DNA from: JACMNW01 sp031402355
GTDB taxonomy: Bacteria; Pseudomonadota; Alphaproteobacteria; Rhodobacterales; Rhodobacteraceae
Length of the DNA stretch: 41,664 nucleotides
Assembly: GCA_031402355.1 (NCBI GenBank)
Contig: JANNSG010000089.1
Span: 1-41,664 of the forward strand
Reading direction: 5' to 3'
Shown here: positions 15,258 through 22,294 of the stretch, piece by piece
How the letters are laid out: every line of letters starts with the position of its first letter
How positions within the stretch are numbered: position 1 is the stretch's first letter
Made by a program: the position numbers and the translations under genes
The notes under the pieces: model-generated
Told to the model about the DNA's origin: nothing
Database searches by the model: none
Seen by the model: only the letters and a program-made list of their open reading frames with translations

Positions 15258-16330
15258 GACGCCAGCACCCGTATGGCACCGGGGTCGGCACGCAGGCAAA
15301 CCGCCTCGCCGAGACCGAAATCCTGCGCCCCGCGCAAGCCACCGCGCGGCAGGGTGACATGCAAGGGCACCGTGGCACCTTCAAGTCGGAAGGATAACTC
15401 ATTCCCCATGTAGATGCGTTCGGCCACCGTGAGCGGGCCAAGATCGCCCGGCTGCTGTTGTTCCGTTGGCAGGATTGACAGCCGCTCGGGCCGGATCGCT
15501 AGCGTCACATCTGCGCCGATCGCCCCGGTTGCGGGAACCACGCCCAGCCCCTCTGCCTGAGCCCCCTGCGCGCCAATCCGCGCCGGGATCAGGTTCGCCC
15601 CACCGATGAAATCAGCCACAAAGCGGTTTGCCGGGGCTTCATAAATTTCCTCGGGACGGCCCAACTGCTGCACTCGCCCCCCCTGCATCACCGCAATGCG
15701 GTCGGACATGGCCAAAGCCTCGTCCTGATCATGGGTCACAAAGACAAAGGTGATGCCGGTTTCGCGCTGTAACGCCTTCAACTCGGACCGCATCCGCTGC
15801 CGCAGTTTCGCGTCCAGCGCCGACAAAGGCTCGTCCAAGAGCAGAATTTTCGGCCCCGGCGCCAAGGCCCGTGCCAGCGCCACGCGTTGCTTTTGCCCGC
15901 CCGAAAGCTGATCCGGGCGGCGCTGCTCCATCCCTTCCAGCCCGACTAGCTCTACCATACGGCCCACTGTCGATGCGATCTCGGCCTGTGGGCGCCCCAG
16001 CATCCGCAAGGCAAAGCCCACGTTCTGCGCCACGGTCAAATGCGGAAACAGGGCATAGTGCTGGAACACCGTATTGACGGGGCGATCCTCGGGCGGCAGG
16101 CCCGCAACGTTGCGGCCAAATATAGCTATTTCTCCGGTGGTTGGCTGATCAAACCCCGCGATCAGCCGCAAAAGCGTGGTCTTGCCGCAGCCCGATGGGC
16201 CAAGCAGGGTGAAAAACTCATTGGCGCGGATGGCAAGATCAATGCCGTCCAACGCATGATGCGCAGTGGCGCCCCTGCCATAGGTTCGGCCAAGCCCCGT
16301 TAACCGACATGCGTCCCCGTGATCTTGCAA
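15254..16330 (-). CDS. Polyamine-type ABC transporter ATP-binding protein (PotA-like)
   Basis: ATPase that energises import, 358 residues. Visible motifs in order: Walker A GPSGCGKTT (about 43-51), Q-loop in NTVFQHYALFPHLTV, signature LSGGQKQRVALARAL, Walker B ILLLDEPLSALD, H-loop in FVTHDQDEA. A C-terminal TOBE domain (from about residue 280: DVTLAIRPERLSI) is typical of the PotA/MalK class and may sense substrate or regulators. It is the first gene of the operon ATPase-permease-permease-receptor-aguB; a promoter should lie within the preceding 220 bases, but none was identified with confidence. Confidence 0.94.
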   Translation of the reverse strand: MQDHGDACRLTGLGRTYGRGATAHHALDGIDLAIRANEFFTLLGPSGCGKTTLLRLIAGFDQPTTGEIAIFGRNVAGLPPEDRPVNTVFQHYALFPHLTVAQNVGFALRMLGRPQAEIASTVGRMVELVGLEGMEQRRPDQLSGGQKQRVALARALAPGPKILLLDEPLSALDAKLRQRMRSELKALQRETGITFVFVTHDQDEALAMSDRIAVMQGGRVQQLGRPEEIYEAPANRFVADFIGGANLIPARIGAQGAQAEGLGVVPATGAIGADVTLAIRPERLSILPTEQQQPGDLGPLTVAERIYMGNELSFRLEGATVPLHVTLPRGGLRGAQDFGLGEAVCLRADPGAIRVLAS

Positions 16331-16481
16331 GTGATGACACCCCTCGGGCTGGCACGATAAGCCGCCAGAGGACCACGAATGTCAGCTCCCGTCATGTCAC
16401 CCAGAAGGGGTATGCAGCGGATCATGAGCATAGCAAAGGCCGCAGCCCAAATGGGATGCAGCCCATGTCAACCTGAAGGCT
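16331..16481. other. Intergenic region upstream of the importer operon
   Basis: About 150 bases between the PotA-like gene and the duplicated gene end. It must contain the importer operon promoter. A small hairpin ATGGG-ATGCAG-CCCAT (16451-16466) is visible; no reading frame is convincing. Confidence 0.4.
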
Positions 16482-16534
16482 TCAACCGCCGATCAGACCC
16501 ATTTGTTCCAGCTTCAGGATCACCTGATGCGCGG
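16482..16534 (-). pseudogene. Duplicated 3' end of the APS kinase domain (remnant)
   Basis: On the minus strand this encodes AHQVILKLEQMGLIGG and a stop, the same 16 C-terminal residues as the intact sulfate adenylyltransferase/APS kinase gene at 17157. About 48 of 53 bases match, and within the codons the differences are silent. The rest of the gene is absent: upstream sequence is unrelated and runs into the FMN reductase gene. It is therefore an imperfect direct repeat of 17157-17209 that brackets the reductase gene, about 675 bases apart. Confidence 0.85.
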
Positions 16535-16554
16535 TGAATTGCGGCTTTGACCAG

Positions 16555-17097
16555 TCAATCACCGACACCAATGAAGGCAGCGAAATCGTTCAGAAACGTC
16601 TGTATCCTGGCAGCCTGCTCTGGGCGTGCGAGATCTTCGGCAATGGCCTCTGGTGTCAAGCTGCGCAGGTTGAACTGGGCAAATATGTCGGGTGTAAAGC
16701 GGTCCGAGACGGTTGCCAGCACGCGGCGCAAGTCGGACAGCACATCGTCGCCCCGGTGCGTTGCGTGCAGCAGTGCAATAGGCTTGCCGATGATTTCAGT
16801 CCGCGAAACCAGCCAGTCGATTGCGTTCTTGAAGGAACCGGGCAGGGCGTGAACATATTCGGGGCAAGACACGATGAGCCCATCTGCCAGGTCCACCGCA
16901 CGCGCGAAGGCCATAACCGATGCCGGGGTATGCGGGCCCTCGCGATCAGGGTTGAACGCAGGCAGATCAGCCAGACCGGAGAACACTGTGACGGTATGCG
17001 ACGGCCCCGCATGGACTGCCAACGCCTGCAACAAGGCAGTATTGGTCGAGGCCCGCCTGAGACTGCCGGAAAGTGCCAGAATATGCATGATCACCAA
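16555..17097 (-). CDS. NADPH-dependent FMN reductase-like protein
   Basis: A 180-residue flavodoxin-like protein of the NADPH-dependent FMN/azo/chromate reductase family. It has the FMN phosphate loop LALSGSLRRASTNTALLQAL (about 6-25), the SCPEYVHALPGSFKNAIDWLV segment (about 78-98), where Pro-Glu-Tyr and Pro-Gly contact FMN, and KPIALLHATHRG. The first ATG at 17097 or the one at 17088 could be used; the ribosome site is weak. It is bracketed by two copies of the 3' end of the neighbouring sulfate activation gene, which suggests it was inserted there. Confidence 0.88.
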   Translation of the reverse strand: MVIMHILALSGSLRRASTNTALLQALAVHAGPSHTVTVFSGLADLPAFNPDREGPHTPASVMAFARAVDLADGLIVSCPEYVHALPGSFKNAIDWLVSRTEIIGKPIALLHATHRGDDVLSDLRRVLATVSDRFTPDIFAQFNLRSLTPEAIAEDLARPEQAARIQTFLNDFAAFIGVGD

Positions 17098-17156
17098 ATG
17101 AATAGCCGCGCGACATCATGGATGCGCGCGGCCAGCAGTGCAAGCAAGCCGGAGGA

Positions 17157-18863
17157 TCAGCCGCCGATCAGGCCCATCTGTTCCAGTTTCAGGATCACCT
17201 GATGCGCGCAGTGATCGACATCGACATTTTCGGTATCCACCACGATCTCGGCCTTCGTCGGCGTTTCATAAGGGTCTGAAATACCGGTGAATTCCTTGAT
17301 CTTGCCTTCGCGCGCCAGTTTATACAGGCCCTTGCGATCACGGCGTTCGCATTCTTCGACCGATGTGGCGACATGCACTTCGATGAAAGCGCCGAAGTTT
17401 TCGATCATTTCGCGCACCGCGCGGCGGGTAGCCGTATAGGGGGCGATGGGGGCGCAGATGGCGATGCCGCCGTTCTTGGTGATTTCTGACGCCACATAAC
17501 CGATGCGCTTGATGTTGATGTCGCGGTGCTCTTTGGAAAAGCCAAGCTCAGACGACAGATGTTTGCGCACAACGTCACCGTCAAGCAGCGTGACCGGGCG
17601 ACCGCCCATTTCCATCAGCTTGACCATAAGCGCATTGGCGATGGTCGATTTTCCAGATCCCGAAAGCCCGGTAAAAAACACTGTGAAGCCCTGCTTGTTG
17701 CGCGCCGGTGACGTTTTGCGCAGTTGCACGACGACTTCGGGGAAGGAAAACCATTCCGGAATGTCGATGCCTTCACGCAGGCGGCGGCGCAGTTCGGTAC
17801 CCGAAATGTCCAGCACGGTGGACCCTTCGGGCACTTCGTTCGCCGGATAATATTGCGCCTTTTCCTGCACATAGACCATGTGCTTGAAATCAACCATGGT
17901 CACGCCGATTTCCGCCTCATGTTGCTTGAACAGAACTTGCGCGTCATAGGGGCCGTAGAAATCCTGACCAGCGGAGTTTTTGCCGGGGCCTGCGTGATCA
18001 CGGCCAACGATGAAGTGGGTGCAACCGTGGTTGCGCCGGATGATGCCGTGCCACACCGCTTCTCGCGGGCCAGCCATGCGCATGGCAAGGTTCAGAAGGC
18101 TCATCGCGGTGGTGGATTGGGGGTATTTATCCAGCACCGCCTCATAGCAGCGCACACGGGTGAAATGGTCAACATCGCCGGGTTTGGTCATGCCGACAAC
18201 CGGGTGGATCAGCAGGTTCGCCTCGGCCTCGCGTGCCGCGCGGAACGTCAGTTCCTGATGCGCGCGGTGCAAGGGGTTGCGGGTTTGAAAGGCCACGATC
18301 TTGCGCCAGCCGACCTTGCGGAAATAGGCGCGCAACTCGTTTGGCGTGTCGCGGCGCGCCTTGAAGTCGTAATGCACCGGTTGCTGGATGCCGGTGATCG
18401 GGCCGCCCAGATAGACCGCACCCGCCTGATTGTGCAGATAGTTCACCGCCGGATGCGCCAGATCGTCAGCGCCGAAGACCTTTTCCGCCTCGTGCGCTTT
18501 GTTGGGCAGCCATTTGTCGGTGACGGACAGGATGGCCAAAATCACACCTTCGGCGTCGCGCAGGGCAATATCCTGACCGGGTTCGATCTTGTCTGCGAAC
18601 GCTTGGTTCACGTCCAGATTGATTGGCATCGGCCAAAGGGTGCCGTCGGCCAAGCGCATGTTTTCAACAACGCCATTGGTGTCCGCTTCCGAAAGAAACC
18701 CCTTCAATGGGAAAAACCCGCCGTTCATCAGCAGTTCCAGATCGCAAACCTGCCGCGCAGTCAGGTCCCAGGACGGCAGATTTCCTGCCTCGACCTTCAG
18801 CTTCAGCGCGGACTCGTGGGATACGTAAAGCTCCGGGATCGGAACGAGATTGGACAGGGCCAT
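17157..18863 (-). CDS. Bifunctional sulfate adenylyltransferase / adenylylsulfate kinase
   Basis: Makes APS from sulfate and ATP, then phosphorylates APS to PAPS for sulfate assimilation. The 568-residue fusion has an N-terminal ATP sulfurylase with QTRNPLHRAHQELTFRAA (HxxH motif) and GRDHAGPGKN. A C-terminal APS kinase starts near residue 390, with P-loop FTGLSGSGKSTIAN, LDGDVVRKHLSSELGFS, RIGYVASEI and EVHVATSVEECERRDRKGLYKLAREGKI-type segments (quoted in parts). Length is normal and both active sites look complete. Its last 53 bases are repeated at 16482. A stable hairpin lies 40 bases upstream of the start. Confidence 0.96.
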   Translation of the reverse strand: MALSNLVPIPELYVSHESALKLKVEAGNLPSWDLTARQVCDLELLMNGGFFPLKGFLSEADTNGVVENMRLADGTLWPMPINLDVNQAFADKIEPGQDIALRDAEGVILAILSVTDKWLPNKAHEAEKVFGADDLAHPAVNYLHNQAGAVYLGGPITGIQQPVHYDFKARRDTPNELRAYFRKVGWRKIVAFQTRNPLHRAHQELTFRAAREAEANLLIHPVVGMTKPGDVDHFTRVRCYEAVLDKYPQSTTAMSLLNLAMRMAGPREAVWHGIIRRNHGCTHFIVGRDHAGPGKNSAGQDFYGPYDAQVLFKQHEAEIGVTMVDFKHMVYVQEKAQYYPANEVPEGSTVLDISGTELRRRLREGIDIPEWFSFPEVVVQLRKTSPARNKQGFTVFFTGLSGSGKSTIANALMVKLMEMGGRPVTLLDGDVVRKHLSSELGFSKEHRDINIKRIGYVASEITKNGGIAICAPIAPYTATRRAVREMIENFGAFIEVHVATSVEECERRDRKGLYKLAREGKIKEFTGISDPYETPTKAEIVVDTENVDVDHCAHQVILKLEQMGLIGG

Positions 18864-18903
18864 GAGATGCTCGATTATAAAAGGGTTTCCATCGCGGATA
18901 TTT

Positions 18904-18940
18904 TCCCGCTATCGCGCGGGGCTTTAGCGCGGTAGCGGGA
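18904..18940 (-). promoter_or_regulatory. Stable hairpin in the leader of the sulfate activation gene
   Basis: TCCCGCTA-T-CGCGC (18904-18917) pairs with GCGCG-G-TAGCGGGA (18927-18940), a 14-bp stem with one G-U pair and a 9-base loop. It lies between trxB and the sulfate activation gene, about 40 bases before the latter's ATG. No T run follows, so it may be an RNA-stability or regulatory element, not a simple terminator. Confidence 0.5.
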
Positions 18941-19008
18941 CAAAATTCAAGCAAATGCAGCATATGCCCGCCAAAAGGGGCGGATTTTCTGGCGCTCTGA
19001 TGCAAATT

Positions 19009-19028
19009 GGGCGGATGTTCATCCACCC
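19009..19028 (-). terminator. Weak terminator-like hairpin after trxB
   Basis: On the minus strand GGGTGGAT and ATCCGCCC pair (one G-U) around GAAC and are followed by AATTTGC, 15 bases beyond the trxB stop. The T run is poor, so termination efficiency is uncertain. Confidence 0.45.
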
Positions 19029-19042
19029 TTTCGATTGTCAGA

Positions 19043-19987
19043 TCAGTTTTCCACGCCTGAAAGGAATTTTTCTGCGTCCAGCGCCGCCATGCAACCCATG
19101 CCCGCCGATGTCACTGCTTGGCGGTAAATATGGTCGGTAAGATCGCCCGCAGCAAACACGCCCGGAATCGCCGTGCGGGTGGATCCCGCTTCAACCTGCA
19201 CATAGCCGCCCGAATGCAACGGCAACTGGTCTTTCACCAGTTCTGATGCAGGTGCATGGCCGATGGCTACGAAAAAGCCGTGGCAAGGTACATCTTTGAT
19301 CTCGCCGGTTTTCAGATTTCGGGTGCGTACGGCGGTAACGGACGCGGGCGCATCGGTGCCCAGAACTTCGGTCACTTCGCTGTCCCATTGCATGACGATC
19401 TTGGGGTGCTTGAACAGCCGGTCTTGCATAATCTTTTCCGCCCGAAGGGTATCGCGGCGGTGAATCAGGGTTACTTTGGTGGCGAAATTGGTCAGGAAAA
19501 GCGCCTCTTCCACCGCCGTATTGCCGCCACCGATCACCACCACCTCGCGGCCGCGATAGAAAAATCCGTCGCAGGTGGCGCAGGCCGACACGCCAAAGCC
19601 TTTGAACTTTTCTTCCGATGGCAGGCCCAGCCATTTTGCCTGCGCGCCGGTCGCAAGGATGACCGCATCGGCGGTAAAGGAGGTGCCGCTGTCGGCTTGT
19701 GCCACGAATGGCCGCTTGGACAGGTCAAGATCGGATATGTGATCTGATATCACTTCTGCCCCCATGGCGGAGGCATGGGCTTCCATCCGCACCATCAGGT
19801 CGGGGCCCATGACATGCGTATCGCCGGGCCAGTTTTCCACCTCGGTCGTGATCGTCAGCTGGCCTCCGGGCTGGATACCCTGCACCAGGATCGGGTTCAG
19901 CATGGCACGGGCGGAATAAACGGCGGCCGTATAACCGGCGGGGCCAGAGCCGATGATCAAAACCTTTGTATGCCGCGTCTGTGCCAT
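19043..19987 (-). CDS. trxB: Thioredoxin reductase
   Basis: FAD enzyme that uses NADPH to reduce thioredoxin in the cytoplasm. The 314-residue length is standard. The FAD site IIGSGPAGYTAAVYSARA is at 11-28, the redox pair Cys136-Ala-Thr-Cys139 is in SACATCDGFF, the NADPH site VVVIGGGNTAVEEALFL follows, and the C-terminal FAD motif is GVFAAGDLTDHIYRQAVTSAG. No deviation seen. It diverges from the Lrp gene across 186 bases and lies upstream of the sulfate activation gene on the same strand, matching the need of PAPS reductase for thioredoxin. Confidence 0.98.
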   Translation of the reverse strand: MAQTRHTKVLIIGSGPAGYTAAVYSARAMLNPILVQGIQPGGQLTITTEVENWPGDTHVMGPDLMVRMEAHASAMGAEVISDHISDLDLSKRPFVAQADSGTSFTADAVILATGAQAKWLGLPSEEKFKGFGVSACATCDGFFYRGREVVVIGGGNTAVEEALFLTNFATKVTLIHRRDTLRAEKIMQDRLFKHPKIVMQWDSEVTEVLGTDAPASVTAVRTRNLKTGEIKDVPCHGFFVAIGHAPASELVKDQLPLHSGGYVQVEAGSTRTAIPGVFAAGDLTDHIYRQAVTSAGMGCMAALDAEKFLSGVEN

Positions 19988-20057
19988 TATCGCCCCCAGA
20001 ATCTACCGAACGCTGATATATGGTGGGATCGGGGCGGCGGAAAGCCCCAGCGCCGTC

Positions 20058-20128
20058 GTTGCGCAAAGCTGGCGATTTTGTGATACGATGCGTTAATTTA
20101 TTGCGCGCTTGTGAAACATTATTGCGCG
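20058..20128. promoter_or_regulatory. Helically phased TTGCGC sites in the trxB/lrp region
   Basis: TTGCGC begins at 20059, 20101 and 20122. The last two are ATTGCGCG repeats 21 bases apart, and the first is 42 bases before the second. Sites on one face of the helix at multiples of two turns fit a protein that wraps DNA, such as the Lrp regulator encoded next to them. Confidence 0.4.
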
Positions 20129-20173
20129 GAACGTTGCAACCCCCTACATTCCGCCCCGAAATGGGAGAATGAC

Positions 20174-20674
20174 ATGTCCGCCGCCAAGCTTGATCCCATT
20201 GATCGCCAGATCCTCGCTGAGCTGCAGGCAGATGGGCGGATGACCAACGTAGAACTGGCCAAACGGGTTGGCATTTCCGCGCCGCCTTGCCTGCGCCGGG
20301 TACGCACATTGGAAGAGGCGGGTTACATCAAGGGCTATCACGCCGATATCAATGCCCGCGAGATGGGTTTCGAAGTGCAGGTTTTTGCCATGGTGCGCTT
20401 GCGCAGTCAGGCCGAGGTTGACCTGTCGGCATTTGAAAAGCGCTGCCGCGAATGGCCCCTTGTGCGTGAATGCCACATGCTGAACGGCGAGATTGACTTC
20501 ATCCTGAAATGCGTGGCCCCGGATCTTTCGACATTCCAGAATTTTCTGACCGAAGGGCTGACATCGGCGGACAATGTAGCATCGGTGAAAACCAGCCTGG
20601 TGATCCGTTGCGCAAAAGATCAACCGGGCCTGCCCTTTGATGTGTTGGAAGCGCGGCTGAATAAAACGGCCTGA
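20174..20674 (+). CDS. Lrp/AsnC-family transcriptional regulator
   Basis: A 166-residue regulator with the Lrp layout. An N-terminal HTH (LDPIDRQILAELQADGRMTNVELAKRVGISAPPCLRRVRTLEEAGYI, about 6-52) is followed by a RAM/AsnC effector domain (VQVFAMVRLRSQAEVDLSAFE to VASVKTSLVIR). S-x-P-P-C-L-R-R-V in the recognition helix is typical of the general Lrp subgroup that senses leucine or other amino acids. The ATG at 20174 has a GGGAGAA ribosome site. It is divergent from trxB, with phased sites between. Targets are not visible here. Confidence 0.94.
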   Translation: MSAAKLDPIDRQILAELQADGRMTNVELAKRVGISAPPCLRRVRTLEEAGYIKGYHADINAREMGFEVQVFAMVRLRSQAEVDLSAFEKRCREWPLVRECHMLNGEIDFILKCVAPDLSTFQNFLTEGLTSADNVASVKTSLVIRCAKDQPGLPFDVLEARLNKTA

Positions 20675-20720
20675 CCGCGACCTGTCGCACTATGGCCGGG
20701 ATAACCTGCCGGGATTTTCT

Positions 20721-20869
20721 CTAAAGGAAAAGGCGGCCCCTACGCGATGTGCCAGAGAACACATCAAGGCCGCCTCACCTGAGCAACATCCCGAATTCCA
20801 GCCCTGAGAGACCGAACCGGTACAAATCTGGCGCACATCCGTGTCAACAGCTGCCGCGCCAGCTTTCGT
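20721..20869 (-). ncRNA. Candidate small RNA with own promoter and terminator
   Basis: On the minus strand, TTGTTC (-35, 20899-20904) and TATTGT (-10, 20876-20881) are 17 bases apart. About 7 bases on, a transcript could start. It contains a hairpin CTGGCGC (20856-20862) with GCGCCAG (20828-20834) and a small ACCG-GTT-CGGT stem. It ends in a two-part terminator (20731-20775) followed by TTTTCCTTT. The roughly 145-base RNA has no convincing reading frame. I could not match it to a known RNA family from memory. Confidence 0.5.
20731..20775 (-). terminator. Strong two-part hairpin terminator
   Basis: AGGCGGCC (20731-20738) pairs with GGCCGCCT (20768-20775), and inside it GATGTG (20746-20751) pairs with CACATC (20760-20765). 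On the minus strand the stem is followed by TTTCCTTT, so it terminates leftward transcription. On the plus strand, downstream of the Lrp gene, no T run follows. Confidence 0.65.
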
Positions 20870-20910
20870 ATAGATACAATAGATACATCATCATTAGTGA
20901 ACAAGGCGTA

Positions 20911-20951
20911 AATGCGGCATTGTCTTTAATCTGGGTCGAAACTGCCGCATT
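20911..20951. repeat. Perfect 9-bp inverted repeat
   Basis: AATGCGGCA (20911-20919) and TGCCGCATT (20943-20951) are separated by 23 bases. The element lies just upstream of the candidate small RNA promoter and could be an operator or an old element end. Confidence 0.5.
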
Positions 20952-21114
20952 GTAGCTGGATTGCATTGGTCTGGGCGAAAGACTGCTTACGAAAACCACA
21001 ATAATCGCAAGCCTTTGCCGAAATGTCCCCTTTCGTGGCTGTGGTTTGAGGGTGGCTTTTTGCGAATCGCGCCGCACTGCAGCAGCCCGGACGGGTCATA
21101 AGGCGCAGCCAGAA
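20952..21114. other. Gene-poor stretch without a recognisable gene
   Basis: About 160 bases with locally lower GC. Short open frames exist on both strands but show no family resemblance or ribosome site that I could support. It may be decayed sequence. Confidence 0.4.
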
Positions 21115-21273
21115 TCAGTTGGCGGCAATACCCTTTGTCCTTGGGGCCACCTGCATCTGCAGATGCTTGAATGCGGCTGGCCGCATCTTTGCCCCGCGTT
21201 GCCACGGCAGCATCAGATCGGTCTTCTTGCTTGTCTCGATTGCAGTGATCAGCCAGCGGCGTGATTTTGTCAT
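21115..21273 (-). CDS. Possible 52-residue basic protein
   Basis: A short frame starting MTKSRRWLITAIETSKKTD, continuing LMLPWQRGAKMRPAAFK and ending soon after. The pattern of a Ser-Arg-Arg-Trp start, an amphipathic helix and then L-P-W-x-R-G-x-K reminds me of small proteins of unknown function seen in Rhodobacteraceae, but this is memory, not a search. A GGGGC stretch lies about 10 bases upstream. It is net basic. If real, it is isolated in an otherwise gene-poor region between lrp and pgeF. Confidence 0.4.
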   Translation of the reverse strand: MTKSRRWLITAIETSKKTDLMLPWQRGAKMRPAAFKHLQMQVAPRTKGIAAN

Positions 21274-21538
21274 GACGATTTGCCCCGATAGAATGTTGTT
21301 GTCCCGCGACACTGCCAGATCAATGCGGCAAGTGTTTGTTATCGGAATTGGAAACAATCGAGGTGAGGACAGGAAGATTGGTGACGTGCTCGAAGATGGT
21401 CACACCAGAAATTCCTCAGCTCCTTGAAGGATTTGCAGAAACAATCCTAATTCAGTACGCCACATTATTTCTGAAATTGCGGCAATCTCGCGGCCTTCAT
21501 TGCCAGATTTTTGCCCGGATCCCAGTTTCTTGCCCGGA
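21274..21538. other. Intergenic stretch downstream of pgeF
   Basis: About 265 relatively AT-rich bases with no supported gene. TTGCCCGGAT occurs twice (near 21508 and 21530) as a short direct repeat just after the pgeF stop. No clear terminator seen. Confidence 0.35.
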
Positions 21539-22294
21539 TCAAAGGCGGATCACCGAAATCAGACGTCCGTAATCTGCTTCGCCTGCATGCGTGGCCCGGC
21601 GATAGGAAAAAAACCGGTCCGGGTCGGAATAAGTACAATGGCGCGTCCATTCGGCATGACCTACGCCGGCGCTACGCAAATGGTGCAATCCAAAGGCGGG
21701 CAGATCAAACAAGAACCGGTCACCCTTGCCTTTGACAAAGAAACGCCCGTTCTTGGGGTCATCCGCCAGAAAACCCTCGATGAACTCTGGCCCAACCTCA
21801 TAGGCGGTCTGACTGATCGTCGGTCCGATCACGGCACTGATGTTTCGGCGTTTCGCGCCAAGGGCTTCCATTGCCGTCAGGGTCGCCTCCAGCACACCGT
21901 CTTTCGCGCCCCGCCACCCTGCATGTGCAGCGCCGATGACACCGGCGCGCGCATCGGCGAACAGCACAGGCTGGCAATCGGCCGTCAACACACCCAAGAC
22001 CAGCCCCGGCGTCGCCGTAACCATCGCATCCGCACTTGGCCGCAGGACAAAGGCTTGGCTGAGTGTCACCACTTCGGCCGAATGGGTCTGGGTCAGGGTC
22101 AAAAGCTGATCTGCCTCAACCGCCATCGCGGTTGCGACCCTCGCCCGATTGATTGCCACCACTTCGGACAGATCACTTGAACCGGGGCCACAATTCAACC
22201 CATGAAAAATGCCCGATGATGCGCCGCCCATGCGGGTAAAGAACCCGTGGCGCAATGGGGCCAATGCCTCCGAGGTGACCATTTCAAGCATCAT
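21539..22294 (-). CDS. pgeF: Polyphenol oxidase/YfiH family protein (PgeF)
   Basis: A 251-residue member of the DUF152/YfiH family, called multicopper polyphenol oxidase or laccase-domain protein. In E. coli the homologue is a peptidoglycan editing factor that removes mis-inserted amino acids. Family motifs seen: HGFFTRMGGASSGIFHGLNCG, the metal-binding THSAEVV, LTADCQPVLFAD and GAAHAGWRGAKDGVLEATL. His and Cys ligands in TADCxP and AHAGWRG are present. Start ATG at 22294 overlaps the upstream gene's stop (ATGA). Third gene of the lgt-methyltransferase-pgeF unit. Confidence 0.93.
   Translation of the reverse strand: MMLEMVTSEALAPLRHGFFTRMGGASSGIFHGLNCGPGSSDLSEVVAINRARVATAMAVEADQLLTLTQTHSAEVVTLSQAFVLRPSADAMVTATPGLVLGVLTADCQPVLFADARAGVIGAAHAGWRGAKDGVLEATLTAMEALGAKRRNISAVIGPTISQTAYEVGPEFIEGFLADDPKNGRFFVKGKGDRFLFDLPAFGLHHLRSAGVGHAEWTRHCTYSDPDRFFSYRRATHAGEADYGRLISVIRL

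Noticed and set aside
20844..21077. A 77-codon minus-strand frame before the small RNA
   Set aside because: No ribosome site, no recognisable pattern, and it overlaps the candidate RNA promoter and an inverted repeat.
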